This document shows positions 48,906-62,000 of a stretch of DNA of 64,000 nucleotides, in pieces. Every line of letters begins with the position of its first letter. Within the stretch, counting starts at the first letter, position 1. Both the position numbers and the translations under genes were made by a program. Source of the DNA: Theocolax elegans (Eukaryota > Arthropoda > Insecta > Hymenoptera > Cerocephalidae); NCBI GenBank assembly GCA_026168455.1, contig CM047430.1:72641044-72705043 (forward strand), in the 5' to 3' direction. The notes under the pieces were generated by a model. The model saw nothing but the letters and a program-made list of their open reading frames with translations. It did not search any database and was not told the DNA's origin.

Positions 48906-51900
48906 GGCCGGGTTGATCAAATTTGAATACATTTTTATGTGTAAAATCACACATATAACTGTCCAAAATGTCGATTTTTTCAATATTTCTCATTACGTTC
49001 CCCGGCCGGGTTAATCGAATACATATACATTTTTAGTGTAAAATCACACATATAACCGGCCAAAAGGTTTATTTTTTCAATATTTTTGATTTCGTTCCCT
49101 GGCCGAAATGATCAAATTCAAATGAATTTGTATGTGTAAAATCACATATAACCGGCCAAAACGTCGATTTTCAATATATTGATTTCGTTCCCCGGTCGGA
49201 TTAATCGAATTCAAATCACACATACAAACGGCCAGAACGTCAATTTTTTCAATATTTTTGATTTCGTTCCCCGGTCGGATTAATCGAATTCATATACATT
49301 TTATGTGTAAAATCACACATAGAACTGCCCAAAACATCTATTTTTTCAATATTTTTGATTTCGTTCCCCGGCCGAGATAATCAAATTCAATGCATTTTAT
49401 GTGTAAAATCACACATATAAACGGCCAAAACGTCGTTATTTTCAATATTTCTCATTTTGTTCCCCGGCCGCGTTCATCAAATTCAAATACATTTTTAGTG
49501 TAAAATCACACATATAACCGGCCAAATCGTCAATTTTTTCATATTTTGATTCCGTTCCCCGGCCGGATTAATCGACTTCAAATACATTTTATGTGTAAAA
49601 TCACACATATAACTGTCCAAAATGTCGATTTTTTCAATATTTTTGATTTCGTTCTCCGGCCGCGTTGATTAAATTCAAATACATTTTTAGTGTAAAATCA
49701 CACATATAACTGCTCAAAACGTCGATTTTTTCAATATTTTAATTTCGTTCTCCGGCCGCGTTGATCAAATTCAAATGCATTCTATGTGTAAAATCACACG
49801 TATAAACAGCCAAAACGTCGATTTTTTCAATATTTCTCATTTCGTTCCCCGGCCGCGTTGATCAAATTCAAGTACATTTTTATGCGTTAAATCACACATA
49901 GAACTGCCCAAAACATCTATTTTTTCAATATTTTTGATTCCGTTCCCCGGCCGGATAATCGAATTCAAATACATTATTATGTGTAAAATCACACATATAA
50001 CCGGCCAAAAGGATTATTTTTTCAATATTTTTGATTTCGTTCCCAGGCCTGGTTATTCGAATTCATATACATTTTTATGTGTAAAATCACACATATAATT
50101 GGACGGCCAAAACGTCGATTTATCAATATTTTAAATTTCGTTCCCCGGCCGCGTTGATCAAATTCAAATGCATTTTCATGTGAAAAATGACACATATAAA
50201 CAGCCAAAACGTCGATTTTTCAATATATTTGATTTCGTTCCCCGGCCGCGATGATCAAATTCAAATACATTTTTATGCGTAAATCACACATAGAACTGCC
50301 AAAAACATCTATTTTTTCAATATTTTTGATTCCGTTCCCCGGACGGATTAATCGAATTCATTTACATTTTTATGTGTAAAATCACACATAGAACCGACCA
50401 AAACATCAATTTTTTCAATATTTTTGATTTCGTTCCCCAGCCGAGATGATCAAATTCAAATGCATTTGTATGTGTAAAATCACACATATAACCGGCCAAA
50501 ACGTCGATTTTTTCAATATATTTGATTTCGTTCCCCGGTCGGATTAATCGAATTCAAATCACACATACAAACAGCCAGAACGTCAATTTTTTCAATATTT
50601 TTGATTTCGTTCCCCGGTCGGATTAATCGAATTCATATACATTTTTATGTGTAAAATCACACATAGAACTGCCCAAAACATCTATTTTTTCAATATTTTT
50701 GATTTCGTTCCCCGGCCGAGATAATCAAATTCAAATGCATTTTATGTGTAAAATCACACATATAAACGGCCAAAACGTCGTTATTTTCAATATTTCTCAT
50801 TTTGTTCCCCGGCCGCGTTCATCAAATCAAATACATTTTATGTGTAAAATCACACATACATAGAACTGCCAGAACATCTATTTTTCAATATTTTTGATTC
50901 CGTTCCCCGGCCGGATAATCGAATTCAAATACATTATATGTGTAAAATCACACATATAACCGGCCAAAAGGATTTTTTTTTTCAATATTTTTGATTTCGT
51001 TCCCTGGCCGAAATGATCAAATTCAAATGAATTTGTATGTGTAAAATCACACATACAAACGGTTAAAACGTCGATATTTTCAATATTTCTCATTTTGTTC
51101 CCCGGCCGCGTTCATCAAATTCAAATACATTTTTATGTGTAAAATCACACGTGTAACCGGCCGAAACGTCGAATTTTTCAATATTCTTGATTTCGTTCCC
51201 GGGCTGGATTGATCAAATTCGAATACATTTTTATGTGTAAAATCACACATGCAAACAGCCAAAACGTCGATTTTTTCAATATTTCTCATTTCGTTCCCCG
51301 ACAGGATTAATCGAATTCAAATACATTTTTATGTGTAAAATCACACATAGGACTGCCCAAAACATCTATTTTTTCAATATTTTTGATTTCGTTCCCCGGT
51401 CGGATTAATCGAATTCAAATACATTTTTATGTGTAAAATCACACATACAAACGGCCAAAACGTCAATTTTTTCAATATTTTTGATTTCGTTCCCCGGCCG
51501 GATTAATCGAATTCATATACATTTTTATGTGTAAAATCACACATAGAACTGCACAAAACTTCTATTTTTTCAAAATTTTTGATTTCGTTCCCCGGCCGAG
51601 ATGATCAAATTTAAATGCATTTTTATGTGTTAAATCACACATACAAACGGCCTAAACGTCGATATTTTCAATATTTCTCATTTTGTTCCCCGGCCGCGTT
51701 CATCAAATTCAAATACATTTTTATGTGTAAAATCACACATAGAACTGCCCAAAACATCTATTTTTTCAATATGTTTGATTTCGTTCCCCGGCCGAGATGA
51801 TCCATTTCAAATGCATTTTTATGTGTAAAATCACACAATAAACGTCCAATACGTCGATTTTTTTAGTATTTCTCATTTCGTTCCGCGACCGGATTAATCT

Positions 51901-53265
51901 CATTCATATACATTTTTATGTGTAAAATCACACATACCAACGGCCAAAACGTCGATTTTTTCAATATTTTTGATTCCGTTCCTCGGCCGAATTATTCGAA
52001 TTCAAATACATTATTATGTGTAAAATCACACATATAACCGGCCAAAACGTCGATTTTTTTAATATTTCTCATTTCGTTCCGCGGCCGAATTAATCTCATT
52101 CATATACATTTTTATGTGTAAAATCACACATATAACCGGCCAAAACGTCGATTTTTTTAGTATTTCTCATTTCGTTCCGCGGCCGGATTAATCTCATTCA
52201 TATACATTTTTATGTGTAAAATCACACATACCAACGGCCAAAACGTCGATTTTTTCAATATTTTTGATTCCGTTCCTCGGCCGAATTAATCGAATTCAAA
52301 TACATTATTATGTGTAAAATCACACATATAACCGGTCAAAACGTCGATTTTTTTAATATTTCTCATTTCGTTCCCTGGCCGATTTAAACGAATTCATATA
52401 CATTTGTATGAGTAAATCACACATACAAACGACCAAAACGTCGATTTTTTCAATATTTCTCATTTCGTCCCCGGCCGGGTTAATCGATATTAATATACAT
52501 TTTTATGTTTGTTATCACACATACAAACGGCCAAAACGTCGATTTTTTCAATATTTCTCATTACGTTCCCCGGGCCGGGTGATCGGTGATCAAATTCGAA
52601 TACATTTTTATGTGTAAAATCACACATATAACCGGCCAAAACATCTATTTTTTCAATATGTTGATTTCGTTCCCCGGCCGAGATGATCCATTTCAAATGC
52701 ATTTTTATGTGTAAAATCACACGTATAACCGGCCAAAACGTCGATTTTTTTAATATTTTCATTTCGTTCCGCGGCCGGATTAATCTCATTCATATACATT
52801 ATTATGGTAAAATCACACATATAACCGGCCAAAACGTCGATTTTTTTAATATTTCTCATTTCGTTCCCCGCCGGATTAATCGAATTCAAATACATTATTA
52901 TGTGTAAAATCACACATCGAACCGGCCAAAACGTCGATTTTTTTAATATTTCTCATTTCGTTCCGCGGCCGGATTATCTCATCATATACATTTTTATGTG
53001 TAAAATCACACATATAACCGGCCAAAACGTCGATTTTTTTAGTATTTCTCATTTCGTTCCGCGGCCGGATTAATCTCATTCATATACATTTTTATGTGTA
53101 AAATCACACATATAACCGGCCAAAACGTCGATTTTTTTAGTATTTCTCATTTCGTTCCCCGGTCGGATTAATCGAATTCAAATACATTATTATGTGTAAA
53201 ATCACACATACAAACGGTCAAAACGTCAATTTTTTCAATATTTTTGATTTCGTTCCCCGGCCGAG

Positions 53266-55720
53266 ATGATCAAATTCAAATGCATTTTATGTGTAAAATC
53301 ACACATACAAACGGCAAAACGTCAATTTTTTCAATATTTTTCATTTCGCTCCCCGACCGGATTAATCGAATTCATATACATTTTTATGTGTAAAGTCACA
53401 CATAGGACTGTCCAAAACATCTATTTTTTCAATATTTTTGATTTCGTTCCCCGGTCGGATTAATCGAATTCATATACATTTTTATGTGTAAAATCACACA
53501 TAGAACTGCCCAAAACATCTATTTTTTCAATATTTTTGATTACGTTCCCCGGCCGAGATGATCAATTTCAAATGCATTTTTATGTGTAAAATCACACATA
53601 TAAACGGCCAAAACGTCGATATTTTCAATATTTCTCATTATGTTCCCCGGCCACGTTCATCAAATTCAAATAAATTTTTATGTGTAAAATCACACGTATA
53701 CCCGGCTGAGACGTCGAATTTTTCAATATTCTTGATTTCGTTCCCGGTCTGGGTTGATCAAATTCGAATACATTTTTATGTGTAAAGTCACACAAACAAA
53801 CATCCAAAAAGTCGATTTTTTCAATATTTCTCATTTTGTTCCCCGGCCGGGTTAATCGAATTCATATACATTTTTATGTGTAAAATCACACATAGAACTG
53901 CCCAAAACATCTATTTTTTCAATATTTTTGATTCCGCACCCCGGCCGGATTAATCGAATTCATATACATTTTTATGTGTAAAGTCACACATAGGACTGTC
54001 CAAAACATCTATTTTTTCAATATTTTTGATTTCGTTCCCCGGTCGGATTAATCGAATTCATATACATTTTTATGTGTAAAATCACACATAGAACTGCCCA
54101 AAACATCTATTTTTTCAATATTTTTGATTACGTTCCCCGGCCGAGATGATCAATTTCAAATGCATTTTTATGTGTAAAATCACACATATAAACGGCCAAA
54201 ACGTCGATATTTTCAATATTTCTCATTATGTTCCCCGGCCACGTTCATCAAATTCAAATAAATTTTTATGTGTAAAATCACACGTATAACCGGCTGAGAC
54301 GTCGAATTTTTCAATATTCTTGATTTCGTTCCCGGTCTGGGTTGATCAAATTCGAATACATTTTTATGTGTAAAGTCACACATACAAACATCCAAAAAGT
54401 CGATTTTTTCAATATTTCTCATTTTGTTCCCCGGCCGGGTTAATCGAATTCATATACATTTTTATGTGTAAAATCACTCATAGAACTGCCCATAACATCC
54501 ATTTTTTCAATATTTTTGATTTTGTTCCGCGGCCGGGATGATCAAATTCACATGCATTGTTATGTGTAAAATCACACAAATAAACGGCCAAAACGTCGAT
54601 TTTTCAATACATTTGATTTCGTTCCCCGGCCGCGTTGAACTAATTTAAATGCATTTAATGTGTAAAATCACACATAGAACTGCCCAAAACTTCTATTTTT
54701 TCAAAATTTTTGATTTCGTTCCCCGGCCGAGATGATAAAATTTAAATGCATTTTTATTTGTAAAATCACACATACAAACGGCCAAAACGTCGATATTTTC
54801 AATATTTCTCATTTTGTTCCCCGGCCGCGTTCATCAAATTCAAATAAATTTTTATGTGCAAAATCACACGTATACCCGGCTGAGACGTCGAATTTTTTAA
54901 TATTCTTGATTTCGTTCCCGGTCTGGGTTGATCAAATTCGAATACATTTTTATGTGTAAAGTCACACATACAAACATCCAAAAAGTCGATTTTTTCAATA
55001 TTTCTCATTTTGTTCCCCGGCCGGGTTAATCGAATTCATATACATTTTTATGTGTAAAATCACTCATAGAACTGCCCATAACATCCATTTTTTCAATATT
55101 TTTGATTTTGTTCCGCGGCCGGGATGATCAAATTCACATGCATTGTTATGTGTAAAATCACACATATAAACGGCCAAAACGTCGATTTTTCAATACATTT
55201 GATTTCGTTCCCCGGCCGCGTTGAACTAATTTAAATGCATTTAATGTGTAAAATCACACATAGAATTGCACAAAACTTCTATTTTTTCAAAATTTTTGAT
55301 TTCGTTCCCCGGCCGAGATGATCAAATTTAAATGCATTTTTATGTGTTAAATCACACATACAAACGGCCTAAACGTCGATATTTTCAATATTTCTCATTT
55401 TGTTCCCCGGCCGCGTTCATCAAATTCAAATACATTTTTATGTGTAAAATCACACATAGAACTGCCCAAAACATCTATTTTTTCAATATGTTTGATTTCG
55501 TTCCCCGGCCGAGATGATCAAATTTAAATGCATTTTTATGTGTTAAATCACACATACAAACGGCCTAAACGTCGATATTTTCAATATTTCTCATTTTGTT
55601 CCCCGGCCGCGTTCATCAAATTCAAATACATTTTTATGTGTAAAAGCACACATAGAACTGCCCAAAACATCTATTTTTTCAATATGTTTGATTTCGTTCC
55701 CCGGCCGAGATGATCCATTT
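53266..55720. repeat. Multi-kb satellite duplication, first copy
   Basis: This block recurs 7924-7925 bp downstream (54213 with 62138, 54732 with 62656, 55332 with 63256), with matching monomer order and shared private variants such as CCCGGTCTGGGTTGATC. Within it a six-monomer block repeats at 588 bp (53625 and 54213). Confidence 0.85.
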
Positions 55721-56712
55721 CAAATGCATTTTTATGTGTAAAATCACACAATAAACGTCCAATACGTCGATTTTTTCAATATTCCTCATTTCGTTCCTCG
55801 GCCGAATTATTCGAATTCAAATACATTATTATGTGTAAAATCACACATATAACCGGCCAAAACGTCGATTTTTTTAGTATTTCTCATTTCGTTCCGCGGC
55901 CGGATTAATCTCATTCATATACATTTTTATGTGTAAAATCACACATACCAACGGCCAAAACGTCGATTTTTTCAATATTTTTGATTCCGTTCCTCGGCCG
56001 AATTAATCGAATTCAAATACATTATTATGTGTAAAATCACACATATAACCGGTCAAAACGTCGATTTTTTTAATATTTCTCATTTCGTTCCCTGGCCGGA
56101 TTAAACGAATTCATATACATTTGTATGAGTAAAATCACACATACAAACGACCAAAACGTCGATTTTTTCAATATTTCTCATTTCGTTCCCCGGCCGGGTT
56201 AATCGAATTAATATACATTTTTATGTTTGTTATCACACATACAAACGGCCAAAACGTCGATTTTTTCAATGTTTCTCATTACGTTCCCCGGCCGGGTTGA
56301 TCAAATTCGAATACATTTTTATGTGTAAAATCACACATATAACCGGCCAAAACATCTATTTTTTCAATATGTTTGATTTCGTTCCTCGGCCGAGATGGTT
56401 CATTTTAAATGCATTTTTATGTGTAAAATCACACATATAAACGTCCAATACGTCGATTTTTTCAATATTTCTCATTTCGTTCCTCGGCCGAATTATTCGA
56501 ATTCAAATACATTATTATGTGTAAAATCACACGTATAACCGGCCAAAACGTCGATTTTTTTAATATTTCTCATTTCGTTCCGCGGCCGGATTAATCTCAT
56601 TCATATACATTTTTATGTGTAAAATCACACATATAACCGGCCAAAACGTCGATTTTTTTAGTATTTCTCATTTCGTTCCGCGGCCGGATTAATCTCATTC
56701 ATATACATTTTT

Positions 56713-59060
56713 ATGTGTAAAATCACACATACAAACGGCCAAAACGTCGATATTTTCAATATTTCTCATTTTGTTCCCCGGCCGCGTTCATCAAATTCAA
56801 ATACATTTTTATGTGTAAAATCACACATAGAACTGCCCAAAACATCTATTTTTTCAATATGTTTGATTTCGTTCCCCGGCCGAGATGATCCATTTCAAAT
56901 GCATTTTTATGTGTAAAATCGCACAATAAACATCCAATACGTCGATTTTTTCAATATTTCTCATTTCGTTCCTCGGCCGAATTATTCGAATTCAAATACA
57001 TTATTATGTGTAAAATCACACATATAACCGGCCAAAACGTCGATTTTTTTAATATTTCTCATTTCGTTCCGCGGCCGGATTAATCTCATTCATATACATT
57101 TTTATGTGTAAAATCACACATATAACCGGCCAAAACGTCGATTTTTTTAGTATTTCTCATTTCGTTCCGCGGCCGGATTAATCTCATTCATATACATTTT
57201 TATGTGTAAAATCACACATACCAACGGCCAAAACGTCGATTTTTTCAATATTTTTGATTCCGTTCCTCGGCCGAATTAATCGAATTCAAATACATTATTA
57301 TGTGTAAAATCACACATATAACCGGTCAAAACGTCGATTTTTTTAATATTTCTCATTTCGTTCCCTGGCCGGATTAAACGAATTCATATACATTTGTATG
57401 AGTAAAATCACACATACAAACGACCAAAACGTCGATTTTTTCAATATTTCTCATTTCGTTCCCCGGCCGGGTTAATCGAATTAATATACATTTTTATGTT
57501 TGTTATCACACATACAAACGGCCAAAACGTCGATTTTTTCAATGTTTCTCATTACGTTCCCCGGCCGGGTTGATCAAATTCGAATACATTTTTATGTGTA
57601 AAATCACACATATAACCGGCCAAAACATCTATTTTTTCAATATGTTTGATTTCGTTCCCCGGCCGAGATGATTCATTTCAAATGCATTTTTATGTGTAAA
57701 ATCACACATATAAACGTCCAATACGTCATTTTTTTTAATATTTCTCATTTCGTTCCGCGGCCGGATTAATCTCATTCATATACATTTTTATGTGTAAAAT
57801 CACACATATAACCGGCCAAAACGTCGATTTTTTTAGTATTTCTCATTTCGTTCCGCGGCCGGATTAATCTCATTCATATACATTTTTATGTGTAAAATCA
57901 CACATACAAACGGCCAAAACGTCGATATTTTCAATATTTCTCATTTTGTTCCCCGGCCGCGTTCATCAAATTCAAATACATTTTTATGTGTAAAATCACA
58001 CATAGAACTGCCCAAAACATCTATTTTTTCAATATGTTTGATTTCGTTCCCCGGCCGAGATGATCCATTTCAAATGCATTTTTATGTGTAAAATCACACA
58101 ATAAACATCCAATACGTCGATTTTTTCAATATTTCTCATTTCGTTCCTCGGCCGAATTATTCGAATTCAAATACATTATTATGTGTAAAATCACACATAT
58201 AACCGGCCAAAACGTCGATTTTTTAATATTTCTCATTTCGTTCCGCGGCCGGATTAATCTCATTCATATACATTTTTATGTGTAAAATCACACATATAAC
58301 CGGCCAAAACGTCGATTTTTTTAGTATTTCTCATTTCGTTCCGCGGCCGGATTAATCTCATTCATATACATTTTTATGTGTAAAATCACACATACCAACG
58401 GCCAAAACGTCGATTTTTTCAATATTTTTGATTCCGTTCCTCGGCCGAATTAATCGAATTCAAATACATTATTATGTGTAAAATCACACATATAACCGGT
58501 CAAAACGTCGATTTTTTTAATATTTCTCATTTCGTTCCCTGGCCGGATTAAACGAATTCATATACATTTGTATGAGTAAAATCACACATACAAACGACCA
58601 AAACGTCGATTTTTTCAATATTTCTCATTTCGTTCCCCGGCCGGGTTAATCGAATTAATATACATTTTTATGTTTGTTATCACACATACAAACGGCCAAA
58701 ACGTCGATTTTTTCAATGTTTCTCATTACGTTCCCCGGCCGGGTTGATCAAATTCGAATACATTTTTATGTGTAAAATCACACATATAACCGGCCAAAAC
58801 ATCTATTTTTTCAATATGTTTGATTTCGTTCCCCGGCCGAGATGATCCATTTCAAATGCATTTTTATGTGTAAAATCACACATACAAACGACCAAAACGT
58901 CGATTTTTTCAATATTTCTCATTTCGTTCCCCGGCCGGGTTAATCGAATTCGAATACATTTTTATGTGTAAAATCACACATATAACCGGCCAAAACGTCG
59001 ATTTTTTTAATATTTCTCATTTCGTTCCCTGGCCGGATTAAACGAATTCATATACATTTG
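56713..59060. repeat. Twelve-monomer higher-order repeat of 1175 bp
   Basis: The monomer series beginning at 56713 is repeated at 57888, 1175 bp later, with near-identical variants including ATACATTTGTATGAGTAAAA and TTTATGTTTGTTATCACACA. The second pass breaks from the pattern after about 58850. Confidence 0.8.
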
Positions 59061-62000
59061 TATGAGTAAAATCACACATACAAACGACCAAAACGTCGAT
59101 TTTTTCAATATTTCTCATTTCGTTCCCCGGCCGGGTTAATCGAATTAATATACATTTTTATGTTTGTTATCACACATACAAACGGCCAAAACGTCGATTT
59201 TTTCAATGTTTCTCATTACGTTCCCCGGCCGGGTTGATCAAATTCGAATACATTTTTATGTGTAAAATCACACATATAACCGGCCAAAACATCTATTTTT
59301 TCAATATGTTTGATTTCGTTCCCCGGCCGAGATGATCCATTTCAAATGCATTTTTATGTGTAAAATCACACATACAAACGACCAAAACGTCGATTTTTTC
59401 AATATTTCTCATTTCGTTCCTCGGCCGAATTAATCGAATTCAAATACATTATTATGTGTAAAATCACACATATAACCGGCCAAAACGTCGATTTTTTTAA
59501 TATTTCTCATTTCGTTCCCCGGCCGGATTAATCGAATTCAAATACATTATTATGTGTAAAATCACACGTATAACCGGCCAAAACGTCGATATTTTTAATA
59601 TTTCTCATTTCGTTCCGCGGCCGGATTAATCTCATTCATATACATTTTTATGTGTAAAATCACACATATAACCGGCCAAAACGTCGATTTTTTTAGTATT
59701 TCTCATTTCGTTCCGCGGCCGGATTAATCTCATTCATATACATTTTTATGTGTAAAATCACACATATAACCGGCCAAAACGTCGATTTTTTTAGTATTTC
59801 TCATTTCGTTCCCCGGTCGGATTAATCGAATTCAAATACATTATTATGTGTAAAATCACACATACAAACGGTCAAAACGTCAATTTTTTCAATATTTTTG
59901 ATTTCGTTCCCCGGCCGAGATGATCAAATTCAAATGCATTTTTATGTGTAAAATCACACATACAAACGGCAAAACGTCAATTTTTTCAATATTTTTCATT
60001 TCGCTCCCCGACCGGATTAATCGAATTCATATACATTTTTATGTGTAAAGTCACACATAGGACTGTCCAAAACATCTATTTTTTCAATATTTATGATTTC
60101 GTTCCCCGGTCGGATTAATCGAATTCATATACATTTTTATGTGTAAAATCACACATAGAACTGCCCAAAACATCTATTTTTTCAATATTTTTGATTACGT
60201 TCCCCGGCCGAGATGATCAATTTCAAATGCATTTTATGTGTAAAATCACACATATAAACGGCCAAAACGTCGATATTATCAATATTTCTCATTATGTTCC
60301 CCGGCCACGTTCATCAAATTCAAATAAATTTTATGTGTAAAATCACACGTATACCCGGCTGAGACGTCGAATTTTTCAATATTCTTGATTTCGTTCCCGG
60401 TCTGAGTTGATCAAATTCGAATACATTTTTATGTGTAAAGTCACACATACAAACATCCAAAAAGTCGATTTTTTCAATATTTCTCATTTTGTTCCCCGGC
60501 CGGGTTAATCGAATTCATATACATTTTTATGTGTAAAATCACACATAGAACTGCCCAAAACATCTATTTTTTCAATATTTTTGATTCCGCACCCCGGCCG
60601 GATTAATCGAATTCATATACATTTTTATGTGTAAAGTCACACATAGGACTGTCCAAAACATCTATTTTTTCAATATTTTTGATTTCGTTCCCCGGTCGGA
60701 TTAATCGAATTCATATACATTTTTATGTGTAAAATCACACATAGAACTGCCCAAAACATCTATTTTTTCAATATTTTTGATTACGTTCCCCGGCCGAGAT
60801 GATCAATTTCAAATGCATTTTTATGTGTAAAATCACACATATAAACGGCCAAAACGTCGATATTTTCAATATTTCTCATTATGTTCCCCGGCCACGTTCA
60901 TCAAATTCAAATAAATTTTTATGTGTAAAATCACACGTATACCCGGCTGAGACGTCGAATTTTTCAATATTCTTGATTTCGTTCCCGGTCTGGGTTGATC
61001 AAATTCGAATACATTTTTATGTGTAAAGTCACACATACAAACATCCAAAAAGTCGATTTTTTCAATATTTCTCATTTTGTTCCCCGGCCGGGTTAATCGA
61101 ATTCATATACATTTTTATGTGTAAAATCACTCATAGAACTGCCCATAATATCCATTTTTTTCAATATTTTTGATTTTGTTCCGCGGCCGGGATGATCAAA
61201 TTCACATGCATTGTTATGTGTAAAATCACACAAATAAACGGCCAAAAACGTCGATTTTCAATACATTTGATTTCGTTCCCCGGCCGCGTTGAACTAATTT
61301 AAATGCATTTAATGTGTAAAATCACACATAGAACTGCCCAAAACCTCTATTTTTTCAAAATTTTTGATTTCGTTCCCCGGCCGAGATGATCAAATTTAAA
61401 TGCATTTTTATGTGTAAAATCACACATATAACCGGCCAAAACGTCGATCTTTTTATTATTTCTCATTTCGTTCCGCGGCCGGATTAATCTCATTCATATA
61501 CATTTTTATGTGTAAAATCACACGTATAACCGGCCAAAACGTCGATTTTTTTAGTATTTCTCATTTCGTTCCGCGGCCGGATTAATCTCATTCATATACA
61601 TTTTTATGTGTAAAATCACACATATAACCGGCCAAAACGTCGATTTTTTTAGTATTTCTCATTTCGTTCCCCGGTCGGATTAATCGAATTCAAATACATT
61701 ATTATGTGTAAAATCACACATACAAACGGTCAAAACGTCAATTTTTTCAATATTTTTGATTTCGTTCCCCGGCCGAGATGATCAAATTCAAATGCATTTT
61801 TATGTGTAAAATCACACATACAAACGGCAAAACGTCAATTTTTTCAATATTTTTCATTTCGCTCCCCGACCGGATTAATCGAATTCATATACATTTTTAT
61901 GTGTAAAGTCACACATAGGACTGTCCAAAACATCTATTTTTTCAATATTTTTGATTTCGTTCCCCGGTCGGATTAATCGAATTCATATACATTTTTATGT